Shown: piece after piece, positions 51,049 through 58,426 of the stretch | Layout of the letters: each line of letters opens with the position of its first letter | Numbering within the stretch: position 1 is the first letter of the stretch | Assembly: GCA_045613305.1 (NCBI GenBank) | Contig: JAZLAU010000011.1 | Location: forward strand, 1 to 64,000 | Origin: SFTJ01 sp045613305 | GTDB taxonomy: Bacteria; Bacteroidota; Bacteroidia; Bacteroidales; Muribaculaceae | Reading direction: 5' to 3' | DNA: 64,000 bases | Notes under the pieces: model-generated | What the model saw: the letters and a program-made list of their open reading frames with translations, nothing else | What the model was told of the DNA's origin: nothing | Databases searched by the model: none | Program-made: the position numbers and the translations under genes

Positions 51049-51939
51049 TTATCGTTTTGTGACCGAAATCATAAAGGTTACGGCCACAATGGCAATGCTG
51101 ATGCCTACTACAATGTTTGCCGTCAAAGGCTCGCCTAACATTAGTGTGCCTATCATGATGGCGGTAATCGGCTCAAATACTCCCAAAACCGATGCCTTGG
51201 TGGCGCCAATATTGCGGGTTGCAATGGCAAGTGTTGCTGTTGATACAATGGTTGGCAATAACGCCAACATCACCAAATTAAGCCAATCTCCGCCGGTGCT
51301 GATGCCTGCCGTTATAGCAGTATCCGAAAAGGCAATTTTACTCAAAAACACTATTGCCCCAACCATGAGGGCATAGAATGTCAATAGCGTGTTCGATATG
51401 TCGGCAATTGTCTTGCTGCGGTTGATGACTACTATAAAAAGAGCGTAGGCCAATGCCGAGCACAACGACATTGCCACACCCGTAGGATTTATCGTTTCAC
51501 CACCGCCACCTTGTGTCATAATCACCACGCCACAAAATGTGGCCCCTATGGCAAGCCACACCGGCCACGATGGCACCACCCGCAAAAACACCATTATTAT
51601 AGCCACAAGCACAGGATAGAGAAATATCAACGTGGTGGCCAAGCCCGATGCTATGTAGTTATATGCCTCAAACAGAAACAGGCTGCTCGATGTGAACAAC
51701 ACTCCAAGCAAGAGCAACACTCCTGCCTGCCTTAACGTTATCTTAAAACTCTGCTTTGTGAGCAACAAGAATGCGCCAAGCAGAACTACAGCAAATGAAT
51801 ATCGGAAAAACAATATCGACTCAACCGACGCACCTTTATTCATCAAAGGCACAGCAAATAGCGGATTAAGCCCATAAGTGACGCCGGTGATAATGCCGGC
51901 CGGATAGCCTATAATTGCGTTTTTACTTAATTTTTTCAT
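51049..51939 (-). CDS. EamA/DMT-family transporter
   Basis: A 296-residue inner-membrane protein with about ten membrane helices arranged as two EamA repeats (about 10-140 and 150-290). Typical sequence is GVTYGLNPLFAVPLMNKGAS at the start and GVFEPITAIMIGTLMLGEPL near the end. DMT transporters export small metabolites such as amino acids or sugars; the substrate is unknown. It is the last gene of the six-gene leftward operon starting at 55335, 57 bases after the DUF5714 gene. Confidence 0.88.
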   Translation of the reverse strand: MKKLSKNAIIGYPAGIITGVTYGLNPLFAVPLMNKGASVESILFFRYSFAVVLLGAFLLLTKQSFKITLRQAGVLLLLGVLFTSSSLFLFEAYNYIASGLATTLIFLYPVLVAIIMVFLRVVPSWPVWLAIGATFCGVVIMTQGGGGETINPTGVAMSLCSALAYALFIVVINRSKTIADISNTLLTFYALMVGAIVFLSKIAFSDTAITAGISTGGDWLNLVMLALLPTIVSTATLAIATRNIGATKASVLGVFEPITAIMIGTLMLGEPLTANIVVGISIAIVAVTFMISVTKR

Positions 51940-51996
51940 AGTTTTATTTGCCCATCTTCAGGGAAATAGTCATACGGTAGCGCGAAAGGCCTGATT

Positions 51997-52689
51997 TCAC
52001 TCTTTCTTGGGAAAGAAAGGGCAACGCATACGTATGCACTGATTGTTTTTACCAAAATGTCGGCACACCACAGCCGATTTTTCCATGCAAACCCCGAAAT
52101 TCTCTTCCACAAAATCAATGGCTGCCTGAATCGACAAAAAAGAATCTCGCTTGCAGCATCGCGGACCACCCACTTCGGCAATCTTACTCAACGATGCAGC
52201 CGACATCTTATGCGACAAAGCAAAAGGTTCAACAGTTAATGGTGTGGAGTGCGAGATGACAGAAACAAACATGCCGGAACTCAATCCCGCGCCACAAGCC
52301 CCCCAGAAGCCACAAGCACCACCCGGAACTTGCTTGCCTCGCTTCATCAGTTCCACCAATGCATCAGCAAGCACTATGTCGCCTCCGGCGTTGCGGTAGG
52401 CTGTCAGCAATGCGGCTCCCACCATCACATGATGTTCAGGACCGTGCATATGGCAGAAAGGCATCGCCATCATCTTCTCCATAATCTCTATCGGATTCTT
52501 CGATGTCTCGTCAAGACATAGTTTATATATGGCATCTATGCCCTTTGTATGGCATTCGTTGCACACATAATGCCCTTGTTCGCAACAGGTCTTGCTGTCT
52601 TCCTTCTTATGGCAAATAGCGCACTCCATAAGGATTTCCTTTTCCAAATACTTCAATGGAGCACTACATATCAAACATTCTTCCTTCAT
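51997..52689 (-). CDS. DUF5714 Cys-rich protein
   Basis: A 230-residue cytoplasmic protein, very rich in cysteine: CLIC, CAIC, CCEQGHYVCNEC, then a central CGFWGACGAG loop and a C-terminal CRHFGKNNQCIRMRCPF. These look like metal- or iron-sulfur-binding sites. The family DUF5714 has no established role. It follows the zinc alcohol dehydrogenase by 32 bases and precedes an EamA transporter by 57 bases. Confidence 0.75.
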   Translation of the reverse strand: MKEECLICSAPLKYLEKEILMECAICHKKEDSKTCCEQGHYVCNECHTKGIDAIYKLCLDETSKNPIEIMEKMMAMPFCHMHGPEHHVMVGAALLTAYRNAGGDIVLADALVELMKRGKQVPGGACGFWGACGAGLSSGMFVSVISHSTPLTVEPFALSHKMSAASLSKIAEVGGPRCCKRDSFLSIQAAIDFVEENFGVCMEKSAVVCRHFGKNNQCIRMRCPFFPKKE

Positions 52690-52721
52690 TGTTATAAATA
52701 TCTAATAGTTCACCTTTGAAA

Positions 52722-53723
52722 TCACCCTATCGCCACTTTAATCACGCCATCTAATTTGTTCTCAAATATGCGGTAGGCCTCTTCTATCTCACTCAACGTA
52801 TATCGGTGCGTGATGAGCGGAGTGGTGTCAATCTTTCCTGCTTCAATAAGGCTCAAAACTTCCTCGCAATCGCAGCCATCCACGCCACCAGTCTTAAATG
52901 TAAGGTTCTTGCCATACATGTCGGGCAAAGGAAGCACTTGAGGCTGGTCGTAAAGAGCCACCACCGTCACGATGGCATTCGGACGGGCACATTCCCACGC
53001 CAGGCGGAAGGTGTCATCGGCTCCGGCCACTTCGAGCACTCGGTCGGCTCCACCGTGGTCGCTATGCTTCATTACAAAGTCCTTGCATTCTTCGGGAGTG
53101 GTGAGCAACACTTCTGGATAATGCTCCTGCACGAAACGACGTCTTTCATCCGACTTTTCACAAACGATGATGCGTTTAGGTTGCTTCAACATCACACACA
53201 GAAGGCTACAAATACCCGTAGGCCCGGCTCCTATAATCAACACGGTATCCTCCTCGGTAATCTCTGAGATACGGGCCGCCCAAAAGCCAGTGGCCAACAC
53301 ATCGCCCACGAGCAAAGCCTGTTCGTCGCTCACACTATCGGGAATGCGGTTCAGCCCTTGAGTGGCCAAGGGTACACGCACATATTCGGTCTGTCCGCCA
53401 TCTATGCGGCATCCCAATGCCCAACCGCCATTGGGGTCGGTGCAATTGTTCACAAAGCCATTTCGGCAGAAGAAGCACTCTCCGCAGAAGGTCTTCACAT
53501 TCGTAACATCTGTGCCCACTTCTTCAACCACACCCACCATTTCATGGCCAACGGTAATGCCCGGAACGGCACGAGGCACGCTTCCGTGCTTTATGTGCAA
53601 ATCGCTCGAACAAATACTGCCCATCGTCACACGAACAATGCCATCGGTAGGCTCAATGAGCACAGGCTTCGGCTTCTCCACCAAAGCTAACTTTCCTTTT
53701 TCTACATATGTGTATGCTAACAT
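52722..53723 (-). CDS. Zinc-dependent alcohol dehydrogenase family protein with internal deletion
   Basis: A 333-residue MDR-family oxidoreductase. Catalytic-zinc residues: Cys in SICSSDLH, His-Glu in GHEMVG. Structural-zinc-type cysteines: FCGECFFCRNGFVNNC. Rossmann loop: IGAGPTGICSLL (about residues 168-180). Homologues read NVKPGDRV...ETFCGEC, but here NVK runs directly into TFCGEC. About ten residues, including the conserved GDRV beta strand, are missing in frame. The protein may be weak or inactive. It lies 36 bases after the acetyltransferase gene. Confidence 0.8.
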   Translation of the reverse strand: MLAYTYVEKGKLALVEKPKPVLIEPTDGIVRVTMGSICSSDLHIKHGSVPRAVPGITVGHEMVGVVEEVGTDVTNVKTFCGECFFCRNGFVNNCTDPNGGWALGCRIDGGQTEYVRVPLATQGLNRIPDSVSDEQALLVGDVLATGFWAARISEITEEDTVLIIGAGPTGICSLLCVMLKQPKRIIVCEKSDERRRFVQEHYPEVLLTTPEECKDFVMKHSDHGGADRVLEVAGADDTFRLAWECARPNAIVTVVALYDQPQVLPLPDMYGKNLTFKTGGVDGCDCEEVLSLIEAGKIDTTPLITHRYTLSEIEEAYRIFENKLDGVIKVAIG

Positions 53724-53759
53724 AAATCGATGTGTTAGTTTTTTTGTTTTACGGAGCGG

Positions 53760-54377
53760 CTATAATTCATTTATCACTTGCTGAAGTTGCTCTAAAAAAC
53801 TGGCGCCGTGTCCACCGTCCATCTGCACATGGTGAAACTGAAACGATATGGGCAACGTGGTTTTAAACCAACTACGGCGATACTTGCCCCACATGACCAT
53901 TGGATTGCAAAACTTGTCGGTGTATTGGTTTACAATGCAGTCGAGTTCTGTCTCTATCATTGCCGATGTTCCCACTATCATACAATCCTCAATAAATGAA
54001 CTCTCGCACTGCGTGGCAACCTGCCCTGTCAGCCGGTTGTATTCATTGGCAAATTGTTCAACATCATCGGTATATGCAATGTCGCACGAATTGATACCTC
54101 CCTTAATGTTGTTTACAATTACGTTTATGGCAATGCTGTCATATTTAAAGAGTTTATCTTTTTCGGGCAGAACATAAAACTCTTTTATGCCACTGGCAGC
54201 CTTTGCTATGCACCAACATAGCAGGGCGTTAAATTTCACACCACGCTTCTTGCTTGCCTTGAGCAACTTGGTCACATTGAATGTTTTTGTCAATGTAACC
54301 ATTGGCATAGGCGACGTCATCCAAAGCGAAAAGGCTTCGGCACGCGTTGTTTCTTGCGGAACTACTTCTATTTTCAT
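53760..54377 (-). CDS. Chloramphenicol acetyltransferase-like (CatA-fold) acyltransferase
   Basis: A 205-residue protein from the ATG at 54377; the 42 codons before it have no family match. It matches the chloramphenicol O-acetyltransferase fold: SPMPMVTLTKTFNVTKLLKA near the start, the CIAKAASGI helix, and the catalytic HHxxxDG motif as FHHVQMDGGH about 25 residues from the C-terminus. Relatives acetylate antibiotics or other alcohols with acetyl-CoA. In this operon it more likely modifies a metabolite. It starts 17 bases after the SDR gene. Confidence 0.75.
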   Translation of the reverse strand: MKIEVVPQETTRAEAFSLWMTSPMPMVTLTKTFNVTKLLKASKKRGVKFNALLCWCIAKAASGIKEFYVLPEKDKLFKYDSIAINVIVNNIKGGINSCDIAYTDDVEQFANEYNRLTGQVATQCESSFIEDCMIVGTSAMIETELDCIVNQYTDKFCNPMVMWGKYRRSWFKTTLPISFQFHHVQMDGGHGASFLEQLQQVINEL

Positions 54378-54394
54378 ACTCTCTCTAATATCAA

Positions 54395-55111
54395 CTATTT
54401 TTTCAACATCCAACCACAGTCGCCGTGGTAAATCATTTGCTTGGTCATGCCACCGTCGATGCAAATGTTCTCGCCTGTTATGAAGCCCGCCTTGTCGCTG
54501 CAAAGATACAGCACCATGTTGGCTATATCCATAGGATTGCCCACTCTGCCCACGGGTTGTTGTGTGGCATCAGGACCATCATATACGGTGTAGTCCGTAT
54601 CTATCCAACCCGGCGAAATGGAGTTCACTCGGGCCCTTCCCGACATACTCACAGCCAATGCATGAGTGAGTGCCGCTATGCCTCCTTTGGCTGCAGTGTA
54701 ACTCTCGGTTTGTGGTTGGCTCATGCGGTCGCGCGAGGAAGAGATGTTAATAACAGATGCACCCTCTGCCAAATGAGGCATGAAAAGTTTCACCAAATAG
54801 AACGGCGCAGTAACTCCCACACTCAGAGCATACTGAAACTCCTCATATGTGCATTCGTCAATTCCTTTCATCAATGGCAAGGCATTGTTAACTATAACAT
54901 CCACTTTGGCGTGCTTGCTCAGCACCTCGGCAGCAAAAGCCTTCAGCACCTCTTTCTTGGAAATGTCGCCAACGAAGTGCTCGCCCTCCTGCTTGTCAAT
55001 CACATACACCTTGGCTTCCTGTTTACGGAATTCATCGGCAATGCACCGGCCAATACCATTGGCACCACCTGTTACTATAACTACTTTATCTTTGAATGTA
55101 TCTGTTTGCAT
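54395..55111 (-). CDS. Short-chain dehydrogenase/reductase
   Basis: A 238-residue cytoplasmic oxidoreductase from the ATG at 55111; upstream codons show no family match. The cofactor motif TGGANGIG (about residues 13-20), a NNAL sequence where NNAG is usual, catalytic SYTAAKGG and the C-terminal GENICIDGGMTKQ are typical of classical SDRs. Substrate unknown. It follows the HARE-HTH gene by 17 bases and the acetyltransferase follows it by 17 bases. Confidence 0.85.
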   Translation of the reverse strand: MQTDTFKDKVVIVTGGANGIGRCIADEFRKQEAKVYVIDKQEGEHFVGDISKKEVLKAFAAEVLSKHAKVDVIVNNALPLMKGIDECTYEEFQYALSVGVTAPFYLVKLFMPHLAEGASVINISSSRDRMSQPQTESYTAAKGGIAALTHALAVSMSGRARVNSISPGWIDTDYTVYDGPDATQQPVGRVGNPMDIANMVLYLCSDKAGFITGENICIDGGMTKQMIYHGDCGWMLKK

Positions 55112-55128
55112 AAAAAGTTTATTTCTTC

Positions 55129-55335
55129 TTATATCATCAACATAATTCGGCCTTCGGCTTTTATAAACGTGTCGGGATAGCGACAAACCACGGCATACAC
55201 TTGGCTTGACGTAACGGGTTGCCCATCCTTGCGGATATGTAGCCGTTTGCTGTTTATCATTTCTGCAATCTGCTCTGTGCGCATGCCTCGGTTTTGACTT
55301 GCAAGGCAGAAAAGTATGGCTTCTTCAATTTTCAT
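55129..55335 (-). CDS. HARE-HTH (ASXL-type) single-domain protein
   Basis: A 68-residue protein that is one winged-helix-like HARE-HTH domain. TEQIAEMINSKRLHIRKDG, VTSSQVYAVVCRYPDTF and the end EGRIMLM match the HARE-HTH pattern of bacterial single-domain proteins and of nucleosome-linked ASXL proteins. It is probably a DNA-binding regulator of its own operon, since it is the first of six genes and its -7 box (55347-55340) lies 4 bases before the ATG. Confidence 0.65.
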   Translation of the reverse strand: MKIEEAILFCLASQNRGMRTEQIAEMINSKRLHIRKDGQPVTSSQVYAVVCRYPDTFIKAEGRIMLMI

Positions 55336-55339
55336 ATAT

Positions 55340-55347
55340 CAAAGATA
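55340..55347 (-). promoter_or_regulatory. -7 box 4 bases before the HARE-HTH start
   Basis: TATCTTTG on the minus strand ends 4 bases before the ATG at 55335. A transcript starting a few bases later would be leaderless or nearly so. Confidence 0.5.
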
Positions 55348-55496
55348 TTAAATTTTTATCAAAATCACGAATAACGCTCTCTGCCAATACCCTTTGCAAC
55401 GCCGCAAGCAGCACAAAAGAAACGCCGACACCCTTCGCTGGGCGTCGGCGCTATCGTAAAAAAAATACTGTTTTCCGTCTAAATTTATCGGCCTAA

Positions 55497-55925
55497 TTAG
55501 TCGGCAAATGGCAACTTTGCCAACATCTTGGCGATGCCATCAACACCTTCTTCCAATTTGTTGCCAACCATTTGCAACAAGAACGGATTTAGTTCGATAT
55601 TCAATCCAGCGGCAATAGTAGCCTTGCCGTTTTCGGCTGTAGCGATATCGATAATCATGCCAAAAGGCACTGGCGACGACTCTGGACTGATGACAATCTT
55701 GCTTGGAGCCACCTTTTCTGAAAGCACCATCTTCAGTTCTCCCACAGGAGGCACGTTTAGCGTGATTGAATCTGGGCCAAACTTCACTGCATCGAGTTTT
55801 TCTTTCACTGCATCTGGCAAGTTTTCTATCTTTTCAGTCAACGCGCCCGGATTCGACAGTTTATTGAAGATTTGCTCTTGTGTGGCCGACTCTACTTCGT
55901 AAACTTTACTTTTATATAAACTCAT
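55497..55925 (-). CDS. SRPBCC/START-like small protein
   Basis: A 142-residue protein resembling the SRPBCC hydrophobic-ligand fold: ATQEQIFNKLSNPGALTEKI at the start, a central GPDSITLNVPPVG strand and an all-beta middle, with a final long helix (LEEGVDGIAKMLAKL). It has no signal peptide. It follows pyrE by 42 bases on the same strand, an arrangement common in Bacteroidales. Ligand and role unknown. Confidence 0.75.
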   Translation of the reverse strand: MSLYKSKVYEVESATQEQIFNKLSNPGALTEKIENLPDAVKEKLDAVKFGPDSITLNVPPVGELKMVLSEKVAPSKIVISPESSPVPFGMIIDIATAENGKATIAAGLNIELNPFLLQMVGNKLEEGVDGIAKMLAKLPFAD

Positions 55926-55967
55926 AATTGAATATGCTTTTTTTATTCGAGCATTAAGCCTCTCGAA

Positions 55968-56615
55968 TTATTCGCCAATTGAACCAGGCACCCAGTTTGC
56001 AGGGTCTTTACGCCATTGTTCAAGAGTTTCCAAATCCGATTCCTTGATGTAGCCGATTTCCTTTGCTGCGTTAATCATTGCTGAATAGTTGCTGATTGTC
56101 AACAATTCAACGTTTGCATCCTTAAATGCCTTTAGCGAAACAGGGAATTCATAAGTGAAGATGGCAACCATACCCACTACTTCAGCGCCAGCATTGCGAA
56201 CTGCTTGCACTGCCTTTAGGCTGCTGCCGCCTGTTGAGATAAGGTCTTCAACCACTACAACCTTTTGACCTGGCTTAAGGTTACCTTCAATTAGGTTTTC
56301 CAAACCGTGGTCTTTTGGTGTTGAACGGATGTAAATATATGGCAAGCCAAGTGTGTCGGCAACAAGCGCACCTTGTGCAATTGCTCCTGTTGCTACTCCG
56401 GCTACTACTTCTGCATCTGGCCAGTTTTCTTGTATCAAACGGCACAATTCAACCTTAATGAAACTTCTAACGTCAGGATAAGACAATGTCTTGCGATTGT
56501 CGGTATAGATTGGTGAGTTCCAACCCGATGCCCATGTAAATGGATTGTTTGGTTGCAATTTGATTGCACTGATCTTCAAAAGTTTTTCAGCGAAAATGTT
56601 GTCAAGATGTTTCAT
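55968..56615 (-). CDS. pyrE: Orotate phosphoribosyltransferase
   Basis: A 215-residue cytoplasmic enzyme that joins orotate to phosphoribosyl pyrophosphate to make orotidine monophosphate in pyrimidine synthesis. The PRPP-binding loop is VVVVEDLISTGGSSLKAV. PFTWASGWNSPIYTDNR and VAGVATGAIAQGALVA are characteristic. Promoter on the minus strand: TTTG (56686-56683) and TAACTTTG (56663-56656), 19 bases apart. Confidence 0.95.
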   Translation of the reverse strand: MKHLDNIFAEKLLKISAIKLQPNNPFTWASGWNSPIYTDNRKTLSYPDVRSFIKVELCRLIQENWPDAEVVAGVATGAIAQGALVADTLGLPYIYIRSTPKDHGLENLIEGNLKPGQKVVVVEDLISTGGSSLKAVQAVRNAGAEVVGMVAIFTYEFPVSLKAFKDANVELLTISNYSAMINAAKEIGYIKESDLETLEQWRKDPANWVPGSIGE

Positions 56616-56655
56616 ATTGATATCAAATTTTGTTATTTCGGTGTTATTATCCCAA

Positions 56656-56686
56656 CAAAGTTAACAAATATCTTATTTTTCTCAAA
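56656..56686 (-). promoter_or_regulatory. Promoter of pyrE
   Basis: Minus-strand TTTG (56686-56683) and TAACTTTG (56663-56656) are 19 bases apart, 40 bases before pyrE. Confidence 0.75.
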
Positions 56687-56770
56687 TGAATTTCTACACA
56701 TTTTATTATAAATAAATTTCACAACTCGCAATCTCTTTGATTTTTATTCACATTAATCGGCTTTTTGCAC

Positions 56771-56778
56771 TACCTTTG
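56771..56778 (+). promoter_or_regulatory. -7 box of pepT
   Basis: TACCTTTG lies 85 bases before the pepT ATG. The pepT and pyrE promoters are divergent. Confidence 0.55.
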
Positions 56779-56863
56779 CATCATATTTCCGTTTATCATT
56801 TTTTTCGGAGCAAAATCACAAGCAAATTAAAACAACAACATTCTAACATAACACTCAAACATT

Positions 56864-58084
56864 ATGGGATTAGTAGAACGATTTTTAGAATATGTGAAGT
56901 TCGACACTCAAAGTGACGAAACCACCAACCTCACCCCATCAACTCCCGGACAAATGGTATTTGCCAACTTCCTTAAGGGAGAACTCGAAAAGATGGGCTT
57001 GAGCGAAATTACACTCGACGACAATGGTTACCTTATGGCAACATTGCCATCTAACACCGACAAAGATGTACCAACCATAGGTTTCATTGCTCACATGGAC
57101 ACATCGCCCGACATGAGCGGTCACAATGTTAAGCCTCAAATCGTTAAAAACTACGACGGCGGCAAAATCACCCTTAACGAAGCCGAAAACGTAGTGCTCG
57201 ACCCTGCTCAATTTCCTGAATTGAAGGAATATGTTGGCCAAGACCTTATTACCACCGACGGTACCACTCTTTTGGGTGCCGACGACAAAGCGGGCATTGC
57301 CGAAATCATTTCGGCTGTGGCTTACCTTCAAGAACATCCCGAAATTAAGCATGGCAAAATCAGAATCGCATTTAACCCTGACGAAGAAATTGGCCAAGGC
57401 GCTCACAAATTCGACGTCGACCTTTTCGGCGCTGAATTTGCCTACACTATGGACGGCAGCGAAGTGGGCGAACTTGAGTTCGAAAACTTCAATGCAGCTG
57501 CGGCTAAAGTAACTTTCAAAGGTCTGAATGTTCACCCAGGTTATGCTAAGCACAAAATGCTCAATTCAATTCGCGTAGCCAACCAATTTGCCATCATGCT
57601 TCCTCGCTGGGAAACTCCTGAACACACCGAAGGTTACGAAGGATTTTACCACCTTGTGGGCATCAGCGGTTCGGTTGAAACCACAACTCTAACATACATC
57701 ATTCGCGACCACGACCGCGACCGTTTCGAACGCCGCAAAATGGAACTCGAACACCTTACTCGCAAAATCAACAACGAGTTCCCTAACTGCGCTTCAATAG
57801 AAATCACAGACCAATATTACAACATGCGCGAAAAGATTGAACCTGTGATGCACGTTATCGACATCGCTAAGCAAGCAATGGAAAATGCAGGCATCAAACC
57901 TAAGGTGCAACCTATCAGAGGCGGAACCGACGGCGCGCAACTTTCTTTCAAAGGTTTGCCTTGCCCTAACATTTTTGCCGGTGGCATGAACTTCCACGGT
58001 CGCTACGAATATGTGTCGATTCAAGCAATGGAAGCTGCTCAACGCACTATTGTGGAAATCTGCAAACTCGTGGAACAACGATAA
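56864..58084 (+). CDS. pepT: Peptidase T (tripeptide aminopeptidase)
   Basis: A 406-residue cytoplasmic M20-family zinc peptidase that removes the N-terminal residue of tripeptides. Metal ligands appear in order: AHMDTSPD (His, Asp), LLGADDKAG (Asp), NPDEEIGQGA (Glu pair), YTMDGSEVG (Asp) and FHGRYEYV (His). The internal dimerisation domain (about 210-310) is present. The length is normal for PepT. Own promoter at 56771, terminator at 58125-58155. Confidence 0.93.
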   Translation: MGLVERFLEYVKFDTQSDETTNLTPSTPGQMVFANFLKGELEKMGLSEITLDDNGYLMATLPSNTDKDVPTIGFIAHMDTSPDMSGHNVKPQIVKNYDGGKITLNEAENVVLDPAQFPELKEYVGQDLITTDGTTLLGADDKAGIAEIISAVAYLQEHPEIKHGKIRIAFNPDEEIGQGAHKFDVDLFGAEFAYTMDGSEVGELEFENFNAAAAKVTFKGLNVHPGYAKHKMLNSIRVANQFAIMLPRWETPEHTEGYEGFYHLVGISGSVETTTLTYIIRDHDRDRFERRKMELEHLTRKINNEFPNCASIEITDQYYNMREKIEPVMHVIDIAKQAMENAGIKPKVQPIRGGTDGAQLSFKGLPCPNIFAGGMNFHGRYEYVSIQAMEAAQRTIVEICKLVEQR

Positions 58085-58124
58085 ACCAAATCACGTTTTT
58101 TCCATAACAACCATATTATTAGCC

Positions 58125-58155
58125 GAGGGGCATCTGCTTAACCCAGATGCCCCTC
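58125..58155 (+). terminator. Terminator after pepT
   Basis: GAGGGGCATCTG (58125-58136) and CAGATGCCCCTC (58144-58155) are perfect arms; a short T run follows in ACTATTTTCC. Confidence 0.75.
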
Positions 58156-58426
58156 ACTATTTTCCGAGTGATTTTTCGGTTTGTGATGATGGTTGGGAAA
58201 TTGGCGGGTGAGGGTGCGGGGAGGTGCTGTTTTTGACAGTTTTTTGTGCGGTTCGCTTTTTCTCGGAATTTAATGATATTACTTTTTTCGGTTCTCGTCA
58301 CACTATTTTCCTCGGCTCACCCCCAAAAAGGCCTAACACTCGCCACCACGCTTTTAGTCACAAAAACAAATCGCGCCCCGACATCATCAGGACGCGATTT
58401 TTTCATATTCTATTGCAAGCAACTAA
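58156..58426. other. Intergenic region without a gene
   Basis: About 270 bases of A/T- and G-rich sequence with no convincing gene; it ends in the terminator at 58361-58400. Confidence 0.5.
58361..58400 (-). terminator. Terminator of the LacZ-type gene
   Basis: AAATCGCG (58368-58375) and CGCGATTT (58393-58400) flank a GC-rich loop; on the minus strand the stem is followed by TTTGTTTTTG. Confidence 0.7.

Noticed and set aside
54425..55180. 251-codon open frame opposite the SDR gene
   Set aside because: The SDR motifs on the minus strand are complete; this frame is antisense noise.
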